A stretch of DNA of 30,547 nucleotides from CAYLGY01 sp964383325 (GCA_964383325.1 CAYLGY010000025.1:1-30547); one strand, 5' to 3'. Shown: positions 15,325 to 23,185, numbered from the stretch's first letter. Notes: generated from the sequence alone by a model not told the origin. Translations and numbers: made by a program.

Positions 15325-16668
15325 CTACTTCTTCGGCTGATTCGCCCGGAACCGGGCAGCCCTGCCCGGCAACACATTCTGCCTCGCCCGGCCGAAAGCA
15401 AGTGCATCATCCGGCACATCCTCTGTCAGAACGCTGCCGGCAGCGACGATTGCATTGTCACCGATCCGGACCGGCGCCACCAGGGAGGAATTCGAGCCGA
15501 TGAAGGCGCCGGCGCCGATCATCGTCTGCGCCTTGTTGAAGCCGTCATAATTGCAGGTAATGGTTCCGGCGCCGATATTGGCGCCCCTGCCGACGGTGGC
15601 ATCGCCGACATAGGCAAGATGATTGACCTTGGCACCCTGGCCGATGGCGGATTTCTTGATCTCGACGAAATTGCCCACCTTGCTGCCCTCGCCCAGTTCG
15701 GCGCCCGGACGCAGCCGCGCGAACGGCCCGATCTCGGCCCCGTCACCGACCGTTGCGCCTTCCAGATGGGAAAAGGCCCGGATCCGCACATTGTCCCCAA
15801 TCCGCACGCCCGGCCCGAACCAGACATTGGGCTCGATGCGGCAATTGCGGCCGATTGCCGTATCATGGGCGAGATGAATGGTGTGCGGCGCCTGCATCGA
15901 CACACCCGCGAGCAGGAATTCGTGCCGCCTGCGCTCCTGCCAGGCCTGTTCCGCCAATGCCAGCTCGGCCTGGTTGTTGACGCCGAGCAATTCGGCCTCG
16001 CTGCCCTCGACCGCGGCAACCGGCAGGCCCATGGCGCGGGCAATTCCAACCGCATCGGTGAGATAATATTCGCCCTTGGCATTGTCATTGCCGATCCGGT
16101 CGAGAATTTCGACCATACGGCGGCCCGAAAACACCATCAGCCCGCTATTGCAGAAGCGGATCTGTCGCTGTTCCGCCGTGCAGTCCCGGTCTTCGCGGAT
16201 GGCTTCGAGCTGGCCTTCCGCACTCACCAGCAGCCGGCCATAGCCGGATGGATCGACAGCATGGAAGCCGACAACGGCCACCGCATTGCCCTCCACAATG
16301 CGCCGCCGTGCCTCGAGGAGCGTCTGCGGGCGCACCAGCGGCGTATCGCCGAAGATCACCAGCACATCGTCGAACCCCTCGGCAATGGTGTCGCGGGCCT
16401 GCAGGACCGCATGGGCAGTGCCCAGCCGGTCTGCCTGCGTAAAGATCGAAGCGCCTTCGGAAAGGCGGCCGATCAGGGTCGAAACGGCTTCGGCTTGCGG
16501 ACCCACAATGGCGGCAATTCGGTCGCTGCCGGCCGCGGCAGCGGTTTGCAGCACATGTCCGACGATCGGCAGGCCGGCGATCTCGTGCAGCACCTTCGGC
16601 CGGTCGGACTTCATTCGGGTGCCCTCGCCAGCGGCAAGGACGATCGTCAGGCAGCTTCTTTCAGACAT
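15325..16668 (-). CDS. glmU: bifunctional UDP-GlcNAc pyrophosphorylase / glucosamine-1-phosphate acetyltransferase
   Basis: GlmU acetylates glucosamine-1-phosphate and then uridylylates it to UDP-GlcNAc, the precursor of peptidoglycan and lipid A. The N-terminal nucleotidyltransferase domain opens with IVLAAGEGTRMKSDRPKVLH (about 9-28) and contains GDTPLVRP. The C-terminal left-handed beta-helix (from about 250) is built of hexapeptide repeats (IGRNCRIEPNVWFGPGVRIG). It carries the acetyltransferase motifs VEIKKSAIGQGAKVNHLAYV and TITCNYDGFNK (near 372). At 447 residues it is complete. It precedes glmS by 133 bases, so the two enzymes of one pathway are probably cotranscribed or co-regulated. 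Confidence 0.98.
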   Translation of the reverse strand: MSERSCLTIVLAAGEGTRMKSDRPKVLHEIAGLPIVGHVLQTAAAAGSDRIAAIVGPQAEAVSTLIGRLSEGASIFTQADRLGTAHAVLQARDTIAEGFDDVLVIFGDTPLVRPQTLLEARRRIVEGNAVAVVGFHAVDPSGYGRLLVSAEGQLEAIREDRDCTAEQRQIRFCNSGLMVFSGRRMVEILDRIGNDNAKGEYYLTDAVGIARAMGLPVAAVEGSEAELLGVNNQAELALAEQAWQERRRHEFLLAGVSMQAPHTIHLAHDTAIGRNCRIEPNVWFGPGVRIGDNVRIRAFSHLEGATVGDGAEIGPFARLRPGAELGEGSKVGNFVEIKKSAIGQGAKVNHLAYVGDATVGRGANIGAGTITCNYDGFNKAQTMIGAGAFIGSNSSLVAPVRIGDNAIVAAGSVLTEDVPDDALAFGRARQNVLPGRAARFRANQPKK

Positions 16669-16707
16669 GGGCAGTTCCGGGTTCCTCTGGCTGGGTGGAT
16701 GAAGCTC

Positions 16708-17445
16708 TTACCCGAGTTCCCCCAGCCATGGGAAGAGTTCCAGCAGGTAGAATCCCATCGCCTGGATCCCGCCGGTGAGAAAGGCGATCCCCGCCAGCAC
16801 CAGCAGCGCGCCCATGATCTGCTCGACCCTGCCGAGATAGAAGCGGAAACGGGACAGGAACCGCATGAAGGCGCCGGAGAACATCGCCGCAAGCACGAAG
16901 GGCACGCCGAGACCGGCCGAATAGACGGCGAGCAGCAGCGCGCCCTCCCCGACCGATTCCCGTCCGCCGGCCAGCGTCAGGATCGGCCCGAGCACCGGCC
17001 CGATGCAGGGCGTCCAGCCAAAGGCAAAGGCGAGGCCCATGACATAGGACGCGCCAAGGCTGGCCGGCTTGCCCCCGGCCTGCAAACGGGCCTCGCGCGC
17101 CAGCAACGGAATCCGGATCACACCGAGAAAGTTCAGCCCCATCAGGATGATGACCATGCCGGCGAGAATCGCGATCTCCCGCTGCCAGGCGCGCAGAAAT
17201 GAGCCTGCGGTCGATGCGCCGGCCCCAAGCAGGACGAATACGGTGGAGAATCCCAGCACGAAGGCCAGTGCCGCCGACAGGAGCGCCCAGCGCCCGGCCA
17301 CCGGCGCCTCACCTCCCTGCCGGAACTGATCGACGGACACGCCGGCCATGTAGCACAGATAGGGCGGCACCAGCGGCAGGACACAGGGCGAGAGAAAGGA
17401 AAGCGCCCCCGCCAGCGCCGCGGTCAGAAAACCGATCTCGAGCAA
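16708..17445 (-). CDS. ccdA: cytochrome c biogenesis protein CcdA (thiol-disulfide transporter)
   Basis: This is a polytopic inner-membrane protein of the CcdA/DsbD transmembrane family. It passes reducing equivalents from cytoplasmic thioredoxin to periplasmic thiols for haem ligation to cytochrome c. About six hydrophobic segments are visible. The two redox cysteines lie in the paired motifs LSFLSPCVLPLVPPYLC and GWTPCIGPVLGPIL. I chose a TTG start at 17445 (245 residues) because AGGGA lies 7 bases upstream and the family begins close to this point. The alternative ATG at 17514 adds a hydrophilic extension without similarity. It lies 39 bases upstream of glmU on the same strand, with no functional link to it that I can see. 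Confidence 0.92.
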   Translation of the reverse strand: MLEIGFLTAALAGALSFLSPCVLPLVPPYLCYMAGVSVDQFRQGGEAPVAGRWALLSAALAFVLGFSTVFVLLGAGASTAGSFLRAWQREIAILAGMVIILMGLNFLGVIRIPLLAREARLQAGGKPASLGASYVMGLAFAFGWTPCIGPVLGPILTLAGGRESVGEGALLLAVYSAGLGVPFVLAAMFSGAFMRFLSRFRFYLGRVEQIMGALLVLAGIAFLTGGIQAMGFYLLELFPWLGELG

Positions 17446-17576
17446 TTGCTTTTCCCTGTTGCTTCCGGCTTCCCGGAATGCCCCGGCAAGCCGGCCAGGA
17501 ACCGGGTGCTGCAAGGGCCAGACACTCGTCTTTCCATATAACGCCGGAATCGCGCCGGCAATGCGGCATTTTATGG

Positions 17577-17605
17577 TTGACCGCTTCGAGCCCCGACCCT
17601 ATGTT
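17577..17605 (+). promoter_or_regulatory. predicted sigma70-type promoter of the intron-containing tRNA-Lys gene
   Basis: TTGACC (17577-17582), a 17-base spacer and TATGTT (17600-17605) lie about 60 bases before the tRNA 5' end, a usual distance for a tRNA precursor leader. The strand and spacing fit, but the assignment is by pattern only. Confidence 0.6.
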
Positions 17606-17663
17606 CCGCGGCACTTCCGGGGGCCGATGCATCCCGGATCAAGCGATCGCATGATCGGGTGAT

Positions 17664-17952
17664 GAGCGCGTAGCTCAGTTGGTAGAGCAACTGACTTCGT
17701 TTGGAGCCGCCGGGTCGGAAACGCCCGGCGGGATGGTGTCAAATTCGGGGAACCCGTAGCGCGTCGCGGCGACGGCAATCCCGAGCCAAGCCCCGCAAGG
17801 GGAAGGTGTAGAGACTAGACGGCACCCACCTGTGGCCGGTTCGGCTATGGTGAAGGGATAGTCCAGACCACGAACCCCGCATTGGGGGCGGTGAAAGCCG
17901 AAGTGGGAGGTTAATCAGTAGGTCCCGGGTTCGAGCCCCGGCGCGCTCACCA
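17664..17952 (+). tRNA. tRNA-Lys(UUU), anticodon split by a group I intron
   Basis: The exons are 17664-17697 and 17911-17952 and join into a 76-nt tRNA with encoded CCA (17950-17952). The acceptor stem GAGCGCG/CGCGCTC has 7 perfect pairs. The D stem GCTC/GAGC, the anticodon stem ACTGA/TCAGT and the T arm CCGGG-TTCGAGC-CCCGG all pair fully. The variable loop is AGGTC and the discriminator is A. Joining CTT to TTAA gives the 7-base loop CTTTTAA with anticodon TTT (34-36) and A37, that is tRNA-Lys. Other junctions consistent with a U before the intron and a G at its end do not give a 7-base loop. The intron falls between positions 34 and 35. An ordinary tRNA finder would miss the gene or misname it. 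It is essential unless a second Lys(UUU) gene exists. Confidence 0.95.
17698..17910 (+). ncRNA. group I self-splicing intron (IC3-like), 213 nt, in tRNA-Lys
   Basis: The catalytic fold can be traced by hand. P1: exon CTT (17695-17697) pairs with GAG (17704-17706), with the splice-site U·G wobble at 17697/17704. P2: CCGCCGGG/CCCGGCGG (17707-17714/17724-17731), capped by a GAAA loop. P3: GGTGTC/GGCACC (17735-17740/17821-17826). P4: TTCGGG/CCCGAG (17744-17749/17780-17785). P5: CCGT/ACGG. P6: a CCCC-GCAA-GGGG hairpin (17791-17802). P7, the guanosine site: GACTA/TAGTC (17813-17817/17859-17863). P9: a CGGT-GAAA-GCCG hairpin (17889-17900). The terminal G is 17910. The P-like AAATTCGGGG, R-like AGAGACTAGACGG and S-like ATAGTCC segments match the small tRNA introns of bacteria. 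There is no homing-endonuclease frame. Splicing leaves an exact tRNA. Confidence 0.93.
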
Positions 17953-18258
17953 GATCATCGCGTCCGATCCGCCATCCCGCATGCCCGATTCTGCCAGTGC
18001 CGATCAGGGTGGTAGCGGCGCCGCCGCCAGCATGTCGCGATCGATTCTCCTTGCGCCTCCCTCCAGAGCGTTTCATGCCTTGATGGCATCGTTTGAGCAT
18101 CGGAATCTTGTACACCGGCCAGGCGCACGATGCGACGTGCACCGTCCGGGTGCTTCAACCGGACGGCATCCGCGCTGGCGGATCACGCCTGATTGCGCGC
18201 GCTGGCGCTGTAATGCATCGACCGGAACCGAGAGGTGCAGGGAAGTGTGTGGCGCGCC
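17953..18258. other. intergenic region after tRNA-Lys holding rhizobial-type repeat fragments
   Basis: No gene is convincing here. At 18142-18166 CCGTCCGG and CCGGACGG form an 8-bp hairpin with a 9-base loop. At 18065-18103 there is AGAGCGTTTCATGCC followed by a short inverted repeat, resembling dispersed intergenic palindromes of Rhizobiales. Neither has a T run. The hairpin could still mark the 3' end of the merR transcript. Confidence 0.4.
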
Positions 18259-18813
18259 TCAACGCGCCTGGTCGAGCATCCGCTTGCATTCCAGAAGGTC
18301 GAACAGCGTTTCCTGCAGCAATGCGCGATCTTCCTTCGACAGGGGCCGGGTCGGGCCCCCTTCGCCTTCCTCTTCCGACCGGACAAGACCGAGAAATCTT
18401 CGACCCGGCCGGGCCTTGGCGACTCCCACCATCTCGTCGGCGGCGGACTTCTCCTCCGCTGGCTTTTCCTCGGGCGTTCCAGCAATGGACGGCGCAGCCT
18501 GGTCGCTTCTGGCTGCCAGACTCGCTTCAGCCTTTGCCACATCCCCGGCTCCGTGGGCGATGACATACTGGCTGCCATTGTCGCGCAGCAATTTCTGCAC
18601 GCCCTTGATCGTATAGCCTTCATCATACAGCAAATGGCGGATGCCGGAGATGAGGTCGATATCCTGCGGGCGATAATAGCGGCGCCCCCCGCCACGCTTC
18701 ATCGGCTTGATCTGGCTGAACCGGGTTTCCCAGAAACGCAATACGTGTTGCGGCAGGTCAAGATCTTCCGCAACTTCGCTGATGGTCCTGAAGGCGTCGG
18801 GATATTTCTCCAT
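18259..18813 (-). CDS. MerR-family transcriptional regulator
   Basis: The product is 184 residues. The N-terminal MerR winged-helix domain (about 8-75) reads FRTISEVAEDLDLPQHVLRFWETRF, then GRRYYRPQDIDLISGIRHLLYDEGYTIKGVQKLL. A low-complexity Ala/Glu/Lys linker follows, and a short helical C-terminal segment (LSKEDRALLQETLFDLLECKRMLD) likely dimerises. It lacks the metal-binding cysteines of MerR and CueR. A MerR-like gene directly after ihfA is common in alphaproteobacteria, but its target is not known to me. It starts 27 bases after the ihfA stop with AAGG upstream of the ATG, so it is probably cotranscribed. Confidence 0.88.
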   Translation of the reverse strand: MEKYPDAFRTISEVAEDLDLPQHVLRFWETRFSQIKPMKRGGGRRYYRPQDIDLISGIRHLLYDEGYTIKGVQKLLRDNGSQYVIAHGAGDVAKAEASLAARSDQAAPSIAGTPEEKPAEEKSAADEMVGVAKARPGRRFLGLVRSEEEGEGGPTRPLSKEDRALLQETLFDLLECKRMLDQAR

Positions 18814-18840
18814 GATCTGCCTTTTCAGACGGCAAGCGGC

Positions 18841-19182
18841 TTATCGGGCTTGCGCGGCGACCGCAGCCTTGCGCTTCCTTCCCTGCTTGTGTCGCTCCAG
18901 AATCAGATTCTTCAGTACATTCGATGCCTTGAAGGTCAGCACCTTGCGCGGCAGGATCGGCACTTCCTCGCCAGTCTTGGGATTGCGCCCGACGCGCTCA
19001 TTCTTGGAGCGGACCTGGAATGTGGCGAAGGAGGAAAGTTTCACGGTCTCCCCCCGCACGATGGCATCACAGATCTCGTCGATCACCATCTCGACGAGCT
19101 GAGCGGATTCGGTGCGCGACAACCCGACGCTGCGGTAGACCGCCTCGGCAAGATCTGCGCGCGTGATTGTCCTTCCCCCCAT
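18841..19182 (-). CDS. ihfA: integration host factor subunit alpha
   Basis: IHF-alpha is a 113-residue nucleoid protein that forms a heterodimer with IHF-beta and bends DNA sharply at specific sites. The HU/IHF fold is clear: TRADLAEAVYRSVGLSRTESAQLVEMVIDEI, then KLSSFATFQVRSKNERVGRN, and the DNA-contacting arm around GRNPKTGEEVPILPR, which carries the intercalating proline region. The C-terminus has a basic tail (KQGRKRKAAVAAQAR). It follows fabH and has its own predicted promoter at 19230-19258. Alpha rather than beta or HU is inferred from the arm sequence and the neighbouring merR. Confidence 0.95.
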   Translation of the reverse strand: MGGRTITRADLAEAVYRSVGLSRTESAQLVEMVIDEICDAIVRGETVKLSSFATFQVRSKNERVGRNPKTGEEVPILPRKVLTFKASNVLKNLILERHKQGRKRKAAVAAQAR

Positions 19183-19229
19183 GGGTGATGCCTAACTTCC
19201 TGAAATTGAAAGATCGAATAGTCCTGATG

Positions 19230-19258
19230 AATTAACTTGAATGTTGCACCGGGGTCAA
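19230..19258 (-). promoter_or_regulatory. predicted promoter of ihfA, sharing a 13-mer with the pdhA promoter
   Basis: On the minus strand TTGACC (19258-19253), a 17-base spacer and TTAATT (19235-19230) precede the ihfA ATG. The -10 box lies inside a 13-base sequence (19230-19242) identical to part of the palindrome at 1926-1948. Confidence 0.55.
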
Positions 19259-19262
19259 GAAC

Positions 19263-20234
19263 CTACCAGCGAAGCAGTACGGCTCCCCAGGTGAAACCGC
19301 CACCCATGGCTTCCAGCAGCACAAGGTCGCCCCGCTTGATGCGGCCATCCCTGACCGCGGTCGAAAGGGCCAGCGGAACCGAAGCTGCCGAAGTATTGCC
19401 ATGGCGGTCGACCGTAATGACGACCTTCTCCTCCGGAATGCCGAGCTTGCGCGCCGAAGCATCGATGATGCGCCGGTTGGCCTGATGCGGCACGAACCAG
19501 TCGAGCGTCTCGATGGGCAACCCGGTTTCCCTGAAGACCCGCTCGACGACATCCGTGATCATGCCCACGGCATATTTGAAGACTTCGCGGCCCTGCATCC
19601 GCAGATGGCCGACCGTTCCGGTCGAGGAAGGGCCGCCATCGACATAGAGCTTGTCCCTGTGCGCCCCGTCCGACCGAAGGCTGGTGGCGAGGACGCCGCG
19701 GTCGGCGGTCGTCCCTTCTCCCTCCGCCGCCTCCAGGATGACGGCCCCGGCTCCATCGCCGAACAGGACGCAGGTCGAGCGGTCCTCCCAGTCGAGGATG
19801 CGCGAGAAGGTTTCCGCGCCGATGACGAGAATGCGCCGCACCGCGCCCGAACGGATGTGCATGTCGGCTACCGCCATCGCATAGACGAAGCCGGTGCACA
19901 CGGCCTGCATGTCAAAGGCAAAGCCATGCGACATGCCGAGACGGTGCTGGATATCCACGGCGGTTGCCGGAAAGGTGTTATCGGGTGTCGACGTCGCCAG
20001 GATGATGGCGTCGAGATCGGCCGGGGTCAGCCCGGCATCGGCAAGCGCGGCACGGGCAGCCGCCTCGCCGAGGGAAGCGGTGGTCTCTCCTTCGCCGGCG
20101 AGGTAGCGCTGGCGTATCCCCGTACGCTGCACGATCCATGCATCGGACGTATCGACCACGCCCTCCAGCTCACGATTTGCTACTACCCTGCCGGGCAGCG
20201 CCTCGCCCACTCCCCTGACTACGGATCTGATCAT
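19263..20234 (-). CDS. fabH: beta-ketoacyl-ACP synthase III
   Basis: FabH starts fatty-acid synthesis by condensing acetyl-CoA with malonyl-ACP. The thiolase fold shows the catalytic triad: Cys in DMQAVCTGFVYAM (about 112), His in WFVPHQANRRIID (about 246) and Asn in GNTSAASVPLAL (about 276). GDGAGAVILEA is also typical. The 323-residue length is normal. The start ATG overlaps the plsX stop as ATGA, so translation is coupled. Confidence 0.97.
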   Translation of the reverse strand: MIRSVVRGVGEALPGRVVANRELEGVVDTSDAWIVQRTGIRQRYLAGEGETTASLGEAAARAALADAGLTPADLDAIILATSTPDNTFPATAVDIQHRLGMSHGFAFDMQAVCTGFVYAMAVADMHIRSGAVRRILVIGAETFSRILDWEDRSTCVLFGDGAGAVILEAAEGEGTTADRGVLATSLRSDGAHRDKLYVDGGPSSTGTVGHLRMQGREVFKYAVGMITDVVERVFRETGLPIETLDWFVPHQANRRIIDASARKLGIPEEKVVITVDRHGNTSAASVPLALSTAVRDGRIKRGDLVLLEAMGGGFTWGAVLLRW

Positions 20235-21301
20235 GTCTCTTCCTGTTTCCCGGGCCTCAACCCTGCCTCGACTCCAGGCATTTCCGATACCGTTGCCAGG
20301 AATTCGATATCCGCGCGAATCTTGTCCATCAGTCGATTGCGCGCCATGTCATAGCCCATCTCGATCGCGGCGGCGAAGCCTTCATCATCCGTGCCGCCGT
20401 GGCTCTTCACGACAATTCCGTTCATGCCGAGAAAGACGCCGCCATTCGACTTGCGGACATCCAGCTTCTCACGCAGGCGCCGGAAGGCATTGCGGGCGAG
20501 CAGATAGCCAAGCTTCGCCATCCAGGTCCGGCTCATTGCGGCGCGCAGATAGCCGCCGATCTGCCTCGCCGTCCCCTCGGCCGTTTTCAGCGCGATATTG
20601 CCTGAAAAGCCTTCCGTGACGACCACGTCGGTCGTGCCGTTGCCGATATCGTCCCCCTCGACAAAGCCCACATATTCCATGAAAGGCAGCTCGGCGGCAC
20701 GCAGCATGGCTCCGGCCTCGCGGACCTCTTCCTGCCCCTTGATTTCCTCGACCCCGACATTCAGCAGGCCGACCGTCGGCCGTTCGACCTCGAACAAAAC
20801 CCGGGCCATGGCCGCGCCGAGGATCGCGAAGTCGACGAGCTGCCGTGCGTCGGCCCCGATCGTGGCGCCGACATCGAGCACTACGCTTTCGGACCGCACG
20901 GTTGGCCAGATCGCGGCGATCGCGGGACGCTCGATCCCGGGAATCATCTGCAGGCAGAATTTGGACATCGCCATCAGGGCGCCGGTATTGCCGGCCGAGA
21001 TGCAGGCATCGGCCTCGCCATCGCGCACCGCGGCGATCGCCTGCCACATGGAGGACTTGCCGCGGCCGCGCCGCAACGCCTGGCTGGGCTTTTCATCCAT
21101 GCGGATCGTGACCTCGCAATGGATGAAGTCGGAAATGGCCTTCACTTCCGGATGACGGTCGAGCACAGGCAGGACAGACGCCTCATCGCCATAGATGCGG
21201 AAGCGGACGTCGTTCCTGCGCCTTGCGACCTTGGCCATGCCGGGTATCACGACCTCCGGTCCGTGATCGCCGCCCATCGCATCTATCGAAATCGTGATCA
21301 C
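20231..21301 (-). CDS. plsX: phosphate acyltransferase PlsX
   Basis: PlsX converts acyl-ACP to acyl-phosphate for PlsY in phospholipid synthesis and works at the inner face of the membrane. The N-terminus ITISIDAMGGDHGPEVVIPG and the motifs ACISAGNTGALMA, NVGVEEIKGQEEV and VVTEGFSGNIALKTAEG are characteristic. I chose the GTG at 21301, which gives 356 residues, the usual family length; the open frame further upstream has no similarity. The Shine-Dalgarno is weak. It overlaps fabH by 4 bases. In many bacteria rpmF precedes plsX, but it is absent here; 141 bases separate plsX from the DUF177 gene. Confidence 0.96.
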   Translation of the reverse strand: MITISIDAMGGDHGPEVVIPGMAKVARRRNDVRFRIYGDEASVLPVLDRHPEVKAISDFIHCEVTIRMDEKPSQALRRGRGKSSMWQAIAAVRDGEADACISAGNTGALMAMSKFCLQMIPGIERPAIAAIWPTVRSESVVLDVGATIGADARQLVDFAILGAAMARVLFEVERPTVGLLNVGVEEIKGQEEVREAGAMLRAAELPFMEYVGFVEGDDIGNGTTDVVVTEGFSGNIALKTAEGTARQIGGYLRAAMSRTWMAKLGYLLARNAFRRLREKLDVRKSNGGVFLGMNGIVVKSHGGTDDEGFAAAIEMGYDMARNRLMDKIRADIEFLATVSEMPGVEAGLRPGKQEET

Positions 21302-21442
21302 GCCGGTTTCGTCATCCCATAATAATTCTTGTCGATCTGCCGTGGAATCAGTCAGGCTGCAGCGGCCCCCGGCACAACAGCCCCGCGAAAATAGCGTTTT
21401 TGCGCCGCCGCACAACTGCTATTGCTTGCCTGTGCCGGGATT

Positions 21443-22000
21443 CTACTCGCGGCTGCCCAGCTCGCGCAGGCGCTCAAACGGCGAAGCCGATGCAGTTTCG
21501 GCCTCTTCCTCCTCGATCCCGGCTTTGATCGCAACGCCGGGCAACCGCGGATAGGGATCGAGCGCGAGCGCGAAGAACTCTTCGATCAGGGCGCCGATAT
21601 CGAACCGGTTACCCGTGAAGGTTTCGGGCTCGTCCGGCGAATCGGCAGAGAGCAGCAATTCCTCGCCGGCGCCATGGGAATGCCGATCCAGTTCCGAATT
21701 CTCGGGAACCAGCAACTGCTCGACCGGAATATCGAGCCGCTGCGGAATCGGTTCAAGCGTGACGCTGCATTGCTGGACAATGTCGGCAAGGATCCTGCCG
21801 CGAAGCGCAAAGCCGTCGCGGCGCCAATGCGTAACGCTCACATCCGCTTCGAAGCTCCGCAATTCGAGCAGCTCGTGATCGCGCGCGAGCGCCTGCATCT
21901 GCTCGGCATCGGCTTCGATCCGGCTCGAGATCCCTGCCCGCGGCACAGCATCGAGCCGGATGATGCAGGAAATCGGCGACTGGGTCAGGGCTTTGTCCAC
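21443..22000 (-). CDS. DUF177 (YceD) domain protein
   Basis: This protein of about 185 residues belongs to the DUF177/YceD family. Members often sit upstream of rpmF-plsX-fabH and have been implicated in large-subunit rRNA accumulation. Visible features are the central VQQCSVTLEPIPQRLDIPVEQLL and the acidic FDIGALIEEFFALALDPYPRLPG. I prefer the GTG at 22000 because GGAAGG lies 9 bases before it; the ATG at 22009 directly abuts that site. The start overlaps the end of the preceding chaperone gene, which implies translational coupling. Confidence 0.87.
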   Translation of the reverse strand: MDKALTQSPISCIIRLDAVPRAGISSRIEADAEQMQALARDHELLELRSFEADVSVTHWRRDGFALRGRILADIVQQCSVTLEPIPQRLDIPVEQLLVPENSELDRHSHGAGEELLLSADSPDEPETFTGNRFDIGALIEEFFALALDPYPRLPGVAIKAGIEEEEAETASASPFERLRELGSRE

Positions 22001-22545
22001 GCGGTCCATCCTTCCGGGGCGGTGAATTCCACCCTGCCCTGCAATATAAGATCGGTTGACTGATTTGCCAGAAGGCGGCGCGCATGGGCCGCATAGCGCG
22101 CCAAGCGGAGCGACTGCGGCCAGTCGTCCCTGCCAGGCTGGATGTTGCGTCGCAAGGCCTCGGCAAGCATGGCGTAATCCTCCTGGTCCAGGGCCTCCCC
22201 ATAGGCATTGGCCCGGCCATAGAACATGCGCGCCAGCTTCCTGACCCGCTTCGGAATGCCGACATCGCCGATCCCGAGCTCGCGCAGCGAGTGATCGACG
22301 TCGCGAATGAAGATTTCCATCACCTCCTGCGCAAGCTGGCCGGGCGCTCCCTCCAGGCCGCGCAGCCGGTGCAGGAACAGGAACAGATGCAGGCTCAGCA
22401 TCTCGAACCGCCCGAGCGGCGTATCCGGCACGTCTACCTCCGCGTAGAATTCGGGTTGCCGCGCCGCGGCCACGATTCTTGCGTAGACGGCCTCAGCGAT
22501 GGCGCGATTGGTTTTCGACCTCAGGCCGAATAGTCGTCTGATCAT
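21985..22545 (-). CDS. ubiquinol-cytochrome c chaperone (CBP3-like) family protein
   Basis: The product is 186 residues and matches the bacterial relatives of the mitochondrial cytochrome b assembly factor CBP3. It has an N-terminal FGLRSKTNRAIAEAVYARIVAAAR, then FYAEVDVPDTPLGRFEMLSLHLFLFLHRL. The conserved DVDHSLRELGIGDVGIPKRVRKLARMFYGR follows. The likely role is assembly of the bc1 complex; this comes from the family and is not shown here. The ATG at 22545 is chosen because the domain begins there and GGAG lies 8 bases upstream. It overlaps the DUF177 gene and is divergent from bamE, the usual alphaproteobacterial arrangement. Confidence 0.88.
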   Translation of the reverse strand: MIRRLFGLRSKTNRAIAEAVYARIVAAARQPEFYAEVDVPDTPLGRFEMLSLHLFLFLHRLRGLEGAPGQLAQEVMEIFIRDVDHSLRELGIGDVGIPKRVRKLARMFYGRANAYGEALDQEDYAMLAEALRRNIQPGRDDWPQSLRLARYAAHARRLLANQSTDLILQGRVEFTAPEGWTAWTKP

Positions 22546-22675
22546 GAACAAGGCTCCGGAGCCGGCAACAACCACGCCCTCGGCAGCGGCTAGCTGTTGC
22601 ATCGGCGCAAAAGCTGGTTTACCGAGTTTATGCCGGCACGCAAGCGGCGGTCGGCCGGGTTGACGGGAGAAGCAA

Positions 22676-23185
22676 GTGATTCTGCAGTTTGACAACAGAA
22701 GCCGCGGTCCATGGTTGCCGGCCCTGATCCTTGGCGCGACGCTCTCGATAACCGGTTGCAAGACGGCCGATACGCTGAATCCCACGACCCACATCACCCA
22801 GGGCTACGTCATCGACGAGGAAGCCCTGGAAATGGTCCCGCCGGGCTCCAGCCGTGAACAGGTCCTCTTGGCGCTGGGCACGCCCTCGACGCGGGCGACT
22901 TTCGACAATGAAACCTATTACTACATCTCGCAATCGCGCGTGCGCCGCGCGGACTTCATGAAACCGAAAATCGTCGACCAGCGGATCCTTGCGGTCTATT
23001 TCGGCGAGGATGACCGCGTTACCCGGATTGCGCAATATGGACTCCAGGACGGCCGGGTTTTCGATTTCCTCTCCAAGACCACGCCGACCGGCGGCAAGGA
23101 TCAGTCCTTCATCGGTCAGATGCTGAGCTCGCTCGGCAGCGGCGCCGCAAGCATGCCAAGCAATGCGCCGGGACGCGGCTACTGA
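22676..23185 (+). CDS. bamE: outer membrane protein assembly factor BamE (SmpA/OmlA lipoprotein)
   Basis: BamE is an outer-membrane lipoprotein subunit of the BAM complex that inserts beta-barrel proteins. The N-terminus has a hydrophobic signal (LPALILGATLSITGC) ending in a lipobox with Cys28. The SmpA/OmlA domain follows: VPPGSSREQVLLALGTPSTRAT, then TYYYISQSRVRRADFMKPKI and VDQRILAVYFGEDDRV. At 169 residues it is normal for alphaproteobacteria. The GTG start at 22676 has GGGAGA 6 bases upstream. It is transcribed divergently from the CBP3-like gene. Confidence 0.93.
   Translation: MILQFDNRSRGPWLPALILGATLSITGCKTADTLNPTTHITQGYVIDEEALEMVPPGSSREQVLLALGTPSTRATFDNETYYYISQSRVRRADFMKPKIVDQRILAVYFGEDDRVTRIAQYGLQDGRVFDFLSKTTPTGGKDQSFIGQMLSSLGSGAASMPSNAPGRGY

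Noticed and set aside
17698..17910. Alternative splice junctions giving a tRNA with another anticodon
   Set aside because: Only the CTT/TTAA junction gives a 7-base anticodon loop while keeping a U before the intron, a U·G in P1 and a terminal G.
17915..18158. Small minus-strand open frames over the tRNA 3' exon and beyond
   Set aside because: They run antisense into the tRNA, lack ribosome sites and have no recognisable protein pattern.
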